NCBI GenBank assembly: GCA_021292165.1
Contig: CM037880.1
Span: forward strand, 29,348,232 to 29,412,231
Length of the DNA stretch: 64,000 nucleotides
Origin: Shinisaurus crocodilurus
Lineage: Eukaryota > Chordata > Lepidosauria > Squamata > Shinisauridae
Reading direction: 5' to 3'
The notes beneath the pieces were generated by a model, which was not told the DNA's origin, did not search any database, and saw only the letters and a list, made by a program, of their open reading frames with translations. Position numbers and translations under genes: made by a program. Of the stretch, positions 33,001-43,500 are shown piece by piece; position 1 is the stretch's first letter, and every line of letters begins with the position of its first letter.

Positions 33001-34005
33001 CTGCCATGATGTGGATGGCCCATCACAAAACATTCATTTCCCAGAAGGCAAACTGGTGAAACTAAAAGAAAAGGAACTTGTCTAACAGGGGTGGTGCTAG
33101 GTACCAAAAAGATCCAGGGCTCAGGTCCACAGGTCCAAAAAATGCACAAATTCACATATTTAATTTACATATGCTCTAAAGTTTCTCTCTGTGTGTGTCT
33201 TTAAAGGACCCTGCCTCCTAAGGACACCCCTCTTTGTAAAAAGGGATGTATGGACAGGGCAGAGGAGGGCATTTGATTTCAGAAAAATAACCTCAGACAG
33301 AAAGATTCAAGGGGGGGGGTAGCAGGAGGTGAAGCACATGCAGGCAAAAAGCCAGCTAATCCAGGGGGATTGGATGCAACAGAAAATCATCAGGGCCCCT
33401 GTATATTTCAGCAAGTGCCCATAGACAGCAGGGTGGTGGTGCAGATGGCCTCGCAGAGATTCAGGGCTTCAAATGAAAGACTCGGGGCTCCAGCCCTAGT
33501 GGGCCGCCCCCTAACACCATCTCTGTTGTCCAAGAATCTAAGTACAAGGCAGAGGTGGGGTCTGAGCTCCAAAACACAAAACCCACTCTCTTGTACCCAC
33601 ATAAGGATGGTGCTGGATGGCAGCACTTTGCTTTGCAACATGGCAACCTCTCAGTTTTAAAAAAACAAAATTAAAAAATCTGAAGAAGAAAAATTATAAT
33701 CAGCAGGTGCAGGAAGCCCAGTGGGCTCCAAGAGAAGTGTCCATGGGCACATGGGTGGCCACGTACACCACACTGGAGACCTCAGGCTTATGGAATGCCA
33801 CCCCGCCCCGGAAGGTCAACTGTGATGTCATTCCAGCATAAAACAAAGACATTTGTAGTCACCCATTCATTTCAGTGTATCATGTGGACTGGTTTTAATG
33901 ATGGCTCTTTCCGATCTGCTGTAGTTTTGATTGCTGTTGATTTGGTCTTGTGCCCTTCCGTTGCTCAGATGACCTCTGATCATCCTTATTATATAAGCTG
34001 TAAGT
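33001..34005. other. Unassigned sequence, no gene
   Basis: Frames of 60-96 codons here are interrupted and without domains. A poly-G run and a (GT)n-like stretch occur near 33190 and 33310. Confidence 0.4.
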
Positions 34006-34143
34006 CAGCCTCTTCCCCAACCTGGCGTCTTCCAGGTGTTTTGGACTTCAGCTCCCATCAGCCCCAGCCAGCATGGCTAATGGTCAGGAATGCTGGGAGT
34101 TGTAGTCCAAAATGTCTGAAGGGCACCGGGTTGGGGGAGGCAG
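34006..34143. mobile_element. Palindromic hAT MITE (CAGCCTTCC family)
   Basis: Starts CAGCCTCTTCCCCAACCTGG and ends GGTTGGGGGAGGCAG. The flanks are CTGTAAGT and CTGTAACT (7 of 8). The right arm holds AATGCTGGGAGTTGTAGTCC, the exact inverse of ACTACAACTCCCAGCAT. Confidence 0.9.
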
Positions 34144-34685
34144 CTGTAACTCATCATATAGCTTAAGAGGCTTGGCATATTTTAGTCCAGAATGCAAAGT
34201 GGGGCTTATTCCAGTTTCCATTAACACCTCAATGGCATTGGCTGTCCCTCTGTTCTGACAAAGCCTCCTCCAGAAGCTACTGCCTGCCACAGGCATGTGT
34301 CCATCCTGCCCCTGCTGCCATCTTCATGTACATTAAAAAAGGGGGGGGGCTCAAAGGACAAAATGGGAAACACAAGTGTGGGCATGATTAAAGCTTGCCA
34401 AATATTTTATATTTCTTTTATTTGTGTTATTGTACGTCTGGGGTTTCCAGTATGGGGCCCATCAGTACCAATGTGCCTGTGGAAACCTCTCTTGGCTCCT
34501 TGCCCATCCTGATTTTTCTTTTATTATTATTTTATTTATTATTATCCTAAGAACATTTACAGAGAAGGGCAGCATAAATAACATTAAAATAAATAAAATA
34601 AGGTGTAAACAAAATTTAAGAATTAAAATTTAAGGATTTTTAGTGTAATCTGGGTGAAATTTTCTCTACATCACAATGCACAAGT

Positions 34686-34757
34686 ACTGAAGAGCGTAAG
34701 AAGAGCCCTGATGGATCAGACCAAAAGTCCACATCATCCTCCTGTATCCCACAGTGA
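34686..34757 (-). mobile_element. CR1 3' tail fragment
   Basis: TAAGAAGAGCCCTGATGGATC with CCACATCATCC is the inverse of the 3' terminus of the 27.2-kb type CR1. Confidence 0.55.
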
Positions 34758-34767
34758 CCACTCAGAT

Positions 34768-34890
34768 CAGGGCTCTCCAACCTTTTTGGGCACGTGGACA
34801 CTTTTGGCATTTTGGAAAAGTTCCTGGGCCACCACCACATTGCCTGCTGTAGGGGGATGGGGGCCAATCACAAAAATGTAGGGTGTGCCC
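34768..34890. mobile_element. hAT-like element, left end
   Basis: CAGGGCTCTCCAACCTTTTT followed by GGGCACGTGGACAC matches left ends of vertebrate hAT elements. The right end is not found. Confidence 0.45.
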
Positions 34891-34954
34891 CCTATCTATA
34901 TTTGTGTGTCTGCATGAATGTGCACCCTGTGTGCGCGCTACTCACTCTGGCTTC

Positions 34955-34979
34955 TCTCGCTCGCTCGCTCGCTCGCTCT
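34955..34979. repeat. (CTCG)n microsatellite
   Basis: Five CTCG/CGCT units in a perfect run. CpG-containing, which is uncommon for a microsatellite. Confidence 0.9.
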
Positions 34980-35084
34980 GGCTCCTCTCTTTCTTTCTCA
35001 ATGACCTGGTTCGAATGATCAGCTGTGGGCACCAGGTTGCCGATTCAAGCCCGCCCCCCAGCTTCTCATCTCATCTGAACCTGG

Positions 35085-35330
35085 TGAGGGTGGCTTGTTG
35101 GGGTAGCTAACAAATCACTCAGCAACCCTACAACAGACCATGTGTGCTGGCTGGGTGCTTTGTTAATTCCCCCAACAAGCCACCCTTGTTGGGTTTGGAC
35201 AACACAAGAAGCCACACCTGGTGAGGGTAATTATGGAAATCGTGCTGGCACACGACACGACTAGCAAGTGCAGGGTAGTTAACAAGCCACTGTGGCTTAT
35301 TAACCACCCTCATGTTGTGTGAACACCCCC
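35085..35330. mobile_element. Possible inverted-repeat DNA element (GTTCACACAACATGAGG end)
   Basis: The right end, read inward, is GGGGGTGTTCACACAACATG then GGTGGTTAATAAGCCACAG. GTGGCTTGTTGGGG-type blocks occur in both orientations. A related GTGCGTTCGCACCCCATG block is at 56070. No TSD resolved. Confidence 0.4.
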
Positions 35331-35524
35331 CTGTTAGAAATACTGCTGTGTTAACAGATTGGTTATTATTGCTGTATTACTAATTGATTTTAAATCAATC
35401 CACTTTGCCTGCCTACTGTTTGAACTTAAGTCACCTTCCCAGCTTGTAAAAGTATTTTGTTCTTCCAAGCTTACTTGTAAGAAGCATTGTGTACTGTATT
35501 GTGAAAAGTAACTTTCATTATCTA

Positions 35525-35720
35525 TATATATAAAAGAAGTCTTGACTGACTGACTGATTGACTGACTCATCAACGCCCAGCTCAAACCATTTAATCTAGG
35601 AATGTGAAATTTTGAAGGAACATTGCTTTTATGACGTACAGTCCCACTAAGGAAGGATTTTTGGAAATTCTGTCCCTAAGGGGGTGAAAAAGGGGGGCAA
35701 AATCACCCCACTCTCATATC
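35525..35720 (+). mobile_element. Helitron-like 5' end
   Basis: TCTATATATATAAAAGAAGT is followed by the GACTGACTGACTGATTGACT run and GGAATGTGAAATTTTG, the pattern seen at 5' ends of non-autonomous Helitrons in animals. The element begins with TC after an A/T base. I could not find the CTRR 3' hairpin end, so the length is unknown. No Rep/helicase is encoded. Confidence 0.6.
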
Positions 35721-35735
35721 TCCTATGGGCAAAAC

Positions 35736-36140
35736 AACAGGGGAGCAGTTATGCAAATCGGGCTCATCTCATAATTGCTGCAGGAGCCAATAGGAGCAGT
35801 TATGCAAATAGCCCATACGACACTTAGAATGTTCGTATGAATTCCTGCAGGGGCCAATAGGGGTGGGTATGCAAATCTGCCCTAGGCCATTTAGAATGTT
35901 CTCTGAGGGGGTGAAAAGGGAGGGAAACTTTTTAAATGACTGAATGACTGTTGTGTGGGGGGGGGGGGGGCACCGCATAGGCTCCATCACATTTTGACGG
36001 ATCTATCCCAAACTTGGCACAGTCACTCTTCATCACCTGTAGACTCTCAGGATTAACCTGATTTTTCTTTAAGATCACATATTTCTGTCAGATATTTATG
36101 AACTGCCACAGGGGCCCAATCAGGAGCAGATATGCAAATC
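35736..36140. repeat. Diverged direct repeats each carrying ATGCAAAT
   Basis: Four blocks share GGxGCAGxTATGCAAATC and AGAATGTTC...ATGAA. The octamer ATGCAAAT starts at 35751, 35802, 35869 and 36132. Spacing is about 50, 65 and 260 bases. Probably internal repeats of the Helitron-like element. Confidence 0.75.
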
Positions 36141-36195
36141 TCTCCTATGTCAAAACAGAATGTTCATATGAACTGCAGCCGGGCCTTCACGGGGG

Positions 36196-36373
36196 TGGGG
36201 TGGGGAGCTGGGATTTCATTGTTGGGTATTCCTGGGGGGGGGGGAGCAGGGATTTCATTGTGTGGTCCCAGGGGGGCAGGGCTTTCATTGTTGTGTAGTC
36301 CCAGGGGGGCAGCAGGGCTTTCATTGTTGTATAGTCCCGGGGGGGGGAGCTGGGATTTCATTGTGCAGTCCCG

Positions 36374-36377
<4 letters not shown>
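36196..36377 (+). repeat. ~40-bp G-rich tandem repeat
   Basis: Five imperfect units of G-run plus AGCxGGGATTTCATTGT and TGGTCCC. Each has a run of seven or more G, so G-quadruplex formation is possible on this strand. Confidence 0.85.

Positions 36378-36411
<34 letters not shown>
36377..36411. repeat. (CA)n microsatellite
   Basis: Perfect CA run following the tandem array. Confidence 0.95.
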
Positions 36412-36418
<7 letters not shown>

Positions 36419-36459
36419 CACTGTGTAGTCCTGGGGGAGCAGTCCCTCCCTCGCCCCCC

Positions 36460-36623
36460 TTCTTTCCTTCCTTCCTTCCTTCTTTCCTCTCTCTCTCCCC
36501 ACTCCCTCTGGCTCCCCTTCCTTCCTTCCTTCCTCTCTGGCTCATGCTCTCTCTCTCTCTCTGACTCTTCTTTCTTTCTTTCTTTCTTTCTTTTTCCATC
36601 TATCCTTCCTTCCTTCCTTCCTT

Positions 36624-36662
<39 letters not shown>

Positions 36663-36735
36663 CCATCCCTCTGGCTCCCCTTTCTTTCTTTCTTTCTTTC
36701 TTTCTTCATCTTCATCTCTCTCTCTCTCTGGCTCC
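36460..36735. repeat. Compound polypyrimidine microsatellite
   Basis: Blocks of (TTCC)n, (CT)n and (TTTC)n alternate for about 275 bases. The frames read through it are artefacts. Confidence 0.95.
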
Positions 36736-36994
36736 ATTTGCTTGCAGAGCGGGAAAATAGCTCAGGGGGGCACTTCAGCCTGGTCTCGCGAGTGCAGTGG
36801 TGTGGTGCCCACAGGGGCTGCATTGGAGACCCCGAAGTCTGATGCTTCCAGGGAGACAACTGAAAGTTAATAGGGCAGACATTCCAATGAGTCATCACCA
36901 CCATACGAGCATGACATCGTTTAGGTAGGAGCAGATATCAACTTTTTATGGTGCTTCCTGTGCTTACGAAGGACGGTAATAGGGAATCAGGGTT

Positions 36995-37315
36995 AGGAAA
37001 CTGCCTTACACCGAGTTGGACCTTTGGTCCATCCAGCTTGATATTTTCTACAGCAGGGGTGGGCAGAAGGTAGATCTCCAGATGTTTGGGACTTCAGTGC
37101 CCAGAAGCCTCTGTCAGCATGGACAATGGTCAGGAATCCTGGGAATTGGTCCCAAACATCTGGAGATCTACTTTCTGCCCACCCACCCGTGGTCTGAAGG
37201 AGCTCTCCAGAGTTTCAGACAATCTTACCTGGAGATGCTGGGGATTGAACTGGGGGCCTTCTGCATGTAAAGCAGTTGCTCTACCCCTGAGCTATGGCCC
37301 CTCCCCCTTACTCAA
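36995..37315 (-). mobile_element. tRNA-derived SINE split by a MITE
   Basis: On the minus strand the head is at 37315 (GCCATAGCTCAGGGGTAGAG, B-box-like GGTTCAATCCC variant) and the tail is near 36995 (GTGTAAGGCAGTTTCC). The MITE at 37054-37188 interrupts it. Same family as 24657 and 50465. Confidence 0.8.
37054..37188. mobile_element. hAT MITE (CAGGGGTGGGCAGAAGG family)
   Basis: Left CAGGGGTGGGCAGAAGGTAG, right CTACTTTCTGCCCACCC, with ATCTCCAGATGTTTGGGACTT and its inverse between. The TSD is eroded. Confidence 0.8.
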
Positions 37316-38188
37316 ACAAAATCTGATCATCCTTGTTAAATAGATACGTATACATCGTTGTTCAATTCCAGATAGTTTGAAAAACAGCTACCACCCCCAA
37401 TGAAGGCAGCAGTTCAAGAAGCCTGTGCCAAAATTATTCAGTATAATATACATAGATGTATGACCATTCAGGCAAAACAAACATTCAGAAATATAACATT
37501 TCCCCTTAGATGAAAAATAATAATAATCAGGTTTCAGAAACTGGAGAAAAAACATCTTATTTTGCAGACTGGGTGACAAAAATGTGCAACGTGAGCAGGC
37601 CTTGTAGCTATAGGCTTGTGTGTGAGTGACCAAGTGGGTGGAAAATATTAATGAGAAAGAAGATGACTGCAACTTCTAATGTGCAGATTTAGTGATCTGG
37701 CTACTCTTGGAACTGTTGTATTGAAACACAGGCAAAAATGGAAAATAGTTTGATTTATGATTCCCATTTTAAAGAAACCTAAAATTAGCTGCGATATATT
37801 TTATGCACTGAATGTACCTTATAGATCACTGAGCAGGTCCATATAATTAGCTTTGTATTTTGGGTTTAAGAAGATGTGTTATTGATTATTACCTTGCCAG
37901 AATAAAGGTTGACGATGCCTTGTAAGGAGCCTTGGGGGCCCCATTTGGGCCAAAAGGTGAGTCATACATTTATAAATAAATAAATAAAATAGGTCTTATC
38001 ACTGCCACACAATCCAGCTCTTACAAAGCATGGTTTCAGTGGGAAACCTTGGTGTTTGAAGCCTCAAACATGGCTGCATTGACTCTGTAGCCATGACCCA
38101 AACCCATAAAGACTGAGCTCTTTCCAAAGGCACGACATCATGAAGAAACAGCACACAGCAGAAACACACCACACAAAAGAAACAGATT
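37316..38188. other. Unique sequence, no gene
   Basis: AT-rich and repeat-poor. A short (AAAT)n-like L2 tail lies near 37965-37990. No domain in the frames. Confidence 0.4.
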
Positions 38189-38189
38189 C

Positions 38190-38276
38190 AGGGTGCAGTC
38201 CTATGCATGTTTAGACAGAAACATGACTCTAATGAGACATGTTTTTCTGTCTAAACATGCATAGGATTGTGCCCTC
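38190..38276. mobile_element. Short palindromic MITE (CAATCCTATGCATG family)
   Basis: AGTCCTATGCATGTTTAGAC and GTCTAAACATGCATAGGATT form the arms. The CTACAACTCCCAGC core is absent here, leaving only the outer arms. Confidence 0.85.
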
Positions 38277-38339
38277 TCAGATGGGCTGCTCTAGTAGCAG
38301 GCCAAACAAGAAGGCTTCAGTTCACTCATACGCAGCCCC

Positions 38340-38640
38340 AGCACAAGCTCTCCTGCCGCTTGAGGTGGGAGAGCAAACACATACCGCCGCCACATTGCAC
38401 ACCCCTTCCCCTTCTCCCGCCACATCGTGCCTTCTTCTGCTTCCTGCCGCCACGTCACGCCTCCCCCACCTTCTTCCCACCGCCTTGTTGCGCCTCCCCT
38501 GCCCCTTTCAGCGCAAGCCTGAAGGCGGCTGCTCTGAACAGCCCTGCTGGCTACTCTCTAGTTGCAGCACCCACCACTCCTCTTGCTCCGCCGCCTGAGG
38601 CAGGGGCTTCAGCCTGCCTCATGGGATGGTTGGCCCTGCT
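38340..38640 (-). mobile_element. Probable hAT-like element (CAGGGCCAGCCC family)
   Basis: Right end TTGGCCCTG with GCCGCCTGAGGCAGGGGCTT. Left portion CCGCTTGAGGTGGGAG. The middle is C/T-rich. The overlapping 119-153 codon frames are low-complexity and not genes. Confidence 0.45.
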
Positions 38641-38778
38641 CACATGGTTCCACAGGCCACTTACCGGTATCATGTGCAACTCCTTAAGTTGCCTGCCTGC
38701 TTACCTGCAGCCAGGGCTGTACATGTAACTTGGAAGTGGCCTGGAAAATAATCTGACACTGGCCCTCAGTGACAGCAC

Positions 38779-38779
38779 C

Positions 38780-38808
<29 letters not shown>
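38779..38808. repeat. (TA)n microsatellite
   Basis: Perfect TA run. Confidence 0.95.
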
Positions 38809-38810
<2 letters not shown>

Positions 38811-39051
38811 GGGTGGAGGACAGAAGGGGCAAATTCCTTTCTGGAAGAGAGAGCTTTCTCCCATAAATTAGAGTTCTGAAAAAACAATAATGGCATCATT
38901 CACATTAATGATCCCATCCTAAACGTATTTTCTCTGATGTATGCCCTATTGATTTTTTGATGGAGTTAACTTTCAAGCAAGCAAGCTTAGGGTTGCAGCC
39001 TTATTTTAATTTCCCGTTTACAGTTTAGGCCACAGTCTTAAACACAAACAC

Positions 39052-39187
39052 CAGGGGTGGGCAACTTGTGGCCCTCCAGATGTTTTGGCCTTCAACTTCC
39101 ATCATCCCTCACCATAGGCTATGCTGGCTAGAGCTGATGGGAGTTGTATGCCAAAACATATGGAAGGCCCAAGTTGCCCTTCCCTCC
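39052..39187. mobile_element. Palindromic hAT MITE (CAGGGGTGGG family)
   Basis: CAGGGGTGGGCAACTTGTGG and its inverse AAGTTGCCCTTCCCTCC bracket the arms. It is directly followed by an AGTAAG-type MITE remnant at 39193-39266. Confidence 0.8.
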
Positions 39188-39266
39188 TATCCACACTTAC
39201 CCAAGAGTAAGCCTCATTAAACTCATTGGAACTTATTTCTGAGCAGACACACAGAGGATTGTGCTG

Positions 39267-40559
39267 TTAGTTATAGTTTCCAGTCCACAGGGGTCCAGCA
39301 GCGGGAGTAAGTGGGGGACGAGCTACTTGTCAAGGGGGATGCTTGCTCCCCTTCACGCACACATGCTCAGATACCACCTAGGCAGGCCTGAACAGAGCTG
39401 GACTGTGATCTTTGGTGCTGGTGGTGCCAGTGGAAGGAAAACAACTAGAAGTGAACAGTAAGGAATATCAGTACACTGATTTGATATCCATGGTAGGATA
39501 AGACAAGGATACTTGGCTTGCTTAAAGAAGTCAGGACTGCATTACCTTGGTGGCAGGAGGGGAAAGGCTGCAAGGTGGCCACTTACAAACTGCCAAAACA
39601 AGGAAATGCTGCATCCCCCCAAAAGAGGACGAAAGAGAAGAATGGTGTGGATGCTGCAGAAGAATGGTTGGATGCTTCATTACGAAGGGGAATTGCATGA
39701 TGCATTTGTCAAAGAAACCCTGTCTCATCCGTTCAGTGGCACTAAATCAAATGGCTGAAAAATATTATTGCTTTGGCATCTGACCAAAATTAATTATTTT
39801 GATAGATTTGTACAGGGTTGTATTTCATCGATATTTTCTAAATTTCTTTTTTTAAAATTATTATTATTATTTACTGCCAACTCTCTAGAACATTTTCTCT
39901 AACTTACAATTTGTTTGAGACAGATCTTAGATATACATACGGCCTCAGATATTACAAATGCCTGATTTGTATTGCTTATGAAAGAAATATAATTATTGCT
40001 ATCCACGAGAAATAACCAGTGGACAACTAATAAAACTTTGATATTTTTTTTCCTTTACCTGAGCAGAACGCTCACTGCTGTGTTATCTTGCAGTTTGGTT
40101 TAGCAAATCATTTCTATAGGTAACTTCTTTTTTTTCTGTAGCAGCTAATTTTATTTATGGCCATCAGCGGTTTATGGATTCAGGTCTAACTCTCCATTTA
40201 TACATTGCACAACAAAGCCATCTTTACCTGAAAGAATATTACTTATTGACAGACTACATTCCTTGATGGATGCCTCCAGTCAATCAAACGACTGGCCTTT
40301 TTTCATTTTTCAGGTCACATCAGATAGATCCTAGGCAGGATCTTCCCCAGTAGAAGGAGAATATGCATGATTTGCTGATTCATACACAGGTCACATCCCA
40401 CTATTAATCTCTCTGCAAAAGTCTCAGTAAATGCAGAGATGTGGGTGGGTTCTGAGCAAGCAGGCAAAAGGATGAGGTGGCATCAGTAAAAGGTCTGCAG
40501 AGCTAGACCTCTAAGGGCGTATCTATACTACAAACATGTATCAGCCATGTATACTAGTT
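39267..40559. other. Unique AT-rich sequence, no gene
   Basis: The overlapping frames of 60-81 codons at 39513-39783 are in three different phases and have no domain. No repeat family recognised. Confidence 0.4.
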
Positions 40560-40624
40560 TAACGGTCCTAGCTTCCCCCAGAAATAATAATAATTATTAA
40601 TTTTATTTCTATACCACCCAATCA

Positions 40625-43174
40625 TCATCATCAGGCGATCACTCGTGACCGAGTAAGATTGTCTTCCGGGATAAAAGGAGGAAATTCTAAAGAAGATTGT
40701 GTAGACTCTAGCGATGGGTCCGTAAGTGACTGTGGAGGCCAATTCTAGATCCACACAGCTTCCCACAGTGAGGACACAGGTTACCAGATAGAAGATGGTC
40801 CTGTAAAGGATTCGTTTGACGTGCTTTTCGCTTAGCACGTTTCTCCCTTTCACCTTGCACTCGGGCTTCTTCAAAGTCCATGGAACCTTTGTGAAAGGCC
40901 AACCTCCATTTAAATCATTCATGGGCCAGAGCTTCCCAGTTTTCGATGTTTATATTGCATTTTTTTAGATTAGCCTTATGAACATCTTTAAACCTCTTAT
41001 ACTGACCACCGATATTCCGCTTTCCATCCTTGAGTTGGGAGTAAAGTAACTGCTTTGGGAGACGGCAGTCAGGCATTCGAACAACATGACCGGTCCACTG
41101 AAGTTGGCATTGAAGGATCATTTTTTCAATGCTAGTAGTCTTTGCTTCTTCCAGTACACTGACATTTGTTCGCCTATCTTCCCAAGTAATTTGCAGGATT
41201 TTCCGGAGGCAACTTTGATGAAACCTTTCAAGGAGGTGGAAGTGACGTTTATAGATAGTCCATGTTTCGCAGGCATACAATAAAGTTGGTAGTACAATGG
41301 CTTCATAAACCAGTGTTTTGGTCTTCTTACAAATATCCCGATCCTCGAACACTCTATGTTTCATTCGAGAAAATGCGGCACTTGCGGAGCTCAGACGATG
41401 CTGGATTTCACTGTCGATGTTAGCTGTAACGGAAAGATAGCTGCCAAGATAGAGAAAATGATCGACATTTCCAGTATTGTCCCGCCAAGCTGGATAGATG
41501 GCATCACCAAAGGATTGGCTTGCACTTGCTGATGAAGCACTTTGGTTTTTTTGATGTTAAGTGAGAGACCAAGTTTTTCGTATGCTTCTGCAAAAGCATT
41601 TAGGATAGTTTGGAGATCATCCTCTGAATGTGCGGAGACCACATTATCATCAGCATACTGAAGTTCCACAACGGAGGTTGTAATTACCTTACTTTTTGCT
41701 TTCAGCCTGCTGAGATTAAAAAGCTTTCCATCTGTTCGATATATAATTCCCACACCAGTGGGAAGTTTCCCCTTGACAAGATGTAAAACCATGGCGATGA
41801 AAATGGCAAATAATGTTGGGGCGATAACACATCCCTGTTTAACACCTGATCCCACTTTAAATGGAGCACCATGAGAGCCATTGTTGTCCAAAACCGTTGC
41901 CGTCATGTTGTCATGGAGAAGTCGCAAGATATTCACAAATTTATTGGGGCATCCAATTTTCATAAGGATAGTCCAGAGAGCTGTACGGTCTATAGTATCA
42001 AAGGCCTTAGCCAAATCGATAAATGCCATATAAAGGGGTTGATTTTGCTCCCGGCATTTTTCTTGGAGCTGACGTGCAGTAAAAATCATGTCTACTGTCC
42101 CTCTAGAGGGGCGGAAACCATATTGAGTTTCAGGGAGGATCTCTTCTGAAATAGATAGAAGACGGTTTGCGAGAATCCTAGCAAATATTTTACCTGCGGT
42201 TGCTAAGAGAGAAATGCCCCGATAGTTTCCACAGTCTGTTCTATCACCCTTCTTAAAGAGGGTGATAATTATGGCATCCCTGAAGTCTTCTGGGATCTCT
42301 TCTCTTATCCAGATTTTTTCGATGAGTTTATGAAGATGTTGTACAAGTTCGGGGCCCCCTTCTTTAAAGATTTCAGCAGGAATCCCATCTGGTCCACTAG
42401 CTTTATTATTCTTCATTTGATTAATGGCTTTTATAACTTCATCCAAAGTGGGGAGTATTGCAAGTTCCTCTTTAATTTGTTTTTGCGGGATTTGCGAGAA
42501 AATCTCATTATCCACCTTAGATTTACGATTTAAAAGGTCATAATAATGCTCTTTCCAACGCAGTGCAATAGACTCTTTGTCTTTTAAGAGTTTGGTGCCA
42601 TCTTTTGATTGTAAAGGGTTTGTACCATAGGTTTTGGGTCCATAAATGGCCCTTGTGGCCTTAAAAAAGCCCCGTGCATCATGAGATTCTGCAAGTTGTT
42701 GAATTTCTTCAGCTTTCTTTTTCCACCAAGCGTTCTTAAGTTCTCTTGTTCTTCTTTGGACCTCAGCCTTTGCGCTAGCGTAGGGTTTTTTCTTGGCAGC
42801 GCAGTTAGTATCATTTTGCCATATTTGGAAGGCTTTCCTTTTTTGGTCAATTATATATTTAATCTCATTATCATTTTCATCAAACAAATCCTGATGTTTC
42901 TTAGTTTCATATCCAATAGTTTGTTCACAAGCTGCAGTAATGGAGGTTTTCAGGTTAGACCAATGGTCCTCAATGTTGTCAGGAGGTTCTGTAGGTAGAT
43001 GTTCCTTAAGAAGTGATTGAAGACAAGTTTGCTTAATAGGATCTTGAAGGACTTGGATGTTCATTTTACGCCTTGGTTTCCTTCCTTGAAGCCTACGTTG
43101 GGGAGCAATGTTGATAACCATTGTGGACCGGATTAGTCGGTGGTCTGTCCAGCAGTCGTCGGCACTCACCATGG
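40625..43174 (-). mobile_element. Near-open LINE with C-terminal C2H2 zinc finger, 5'-truncated
   Basis: The reading frame starts at the end of the APE endonuclease (DCWTDHRLI) and runs through the reverse transcriptase: KASGPDGIPAEIFKEGG, NYRGISLLATAGKIFARIL, YGFRPSRGTVDMIF, AFIDLAKAFDTIDR, VGSGVKQGCVIAPTLFAIF, and catalytic YADD near 41650. After one frameshift near 41465 it continues to LLYACETWTIYKRH, QLQWTGHVVRMPD, one in-frame stop near 40916, and CPHCGKLCGSRIGLHSHLRT, a perfect CX2CX12HX3H finger ending at 40708. Only two lesions in about 820 codons suggest a young copy. The 3' end is (ATC)n. It sits in an L2 tail with CCCAAT on both sides. Clade is uncertain (Vingi/Ingi-like or RTE-like). 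Confidence 0.92.
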
Positions 43175-43261
43175 CCCAATAGCCGAAGCTCTCTAGGTGG
43201 TTTACAACAATCAATTAAAAATACAATAAAATACAATATAAAATACACAGTAAAAGCTTTA

Positions 43262-43500
43262 TTTATTTATTTATTTTATTTTATTTATACCCCACCTTTT
43301 TTCCTGCAAGGAATCCAAGGCGGCTTACATAATCCTCCTCCTCTCTATTTTATCCTTACAACAACCCTGTGAGGTAGGTTAGGCTGAGAGTCCATGACTT
43401 CTCCAAAGTCACCCAGTGAGTTTCATGGCCGAGCGGGGACTAGAACCCGGATTTCCCGAGTCCCAGTCCAACACTCTTACCACTACACCACACTGCCTCT
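43262..43500 (-). mobile_element. Full-length tRNA-derived SINE nested in L2
   Basis: Head at high coordinates (AGGCAGTGTGGTGTAGTGGT, B-box-like GGGTTCTAGTCC), body CTCACAGGGTTGTTGTAAGG, tail GTAAGCCGCCTTGGATTCC and (AAAT)n. Same family as 8194-8437. Confidence 0.88.

Noticed and set aside
36196..36377. CRISPR-like array
   Set aside because: Units are contiguous tandem repeats without unique spacers, and the genome is vertebrate.
36321..36904. Arg/Glu-rich or Ser/Leu-rich ORFs of about 100 codons
   Set aside because: Produced by polypyrimidine microsatellites in open frames on both strands.
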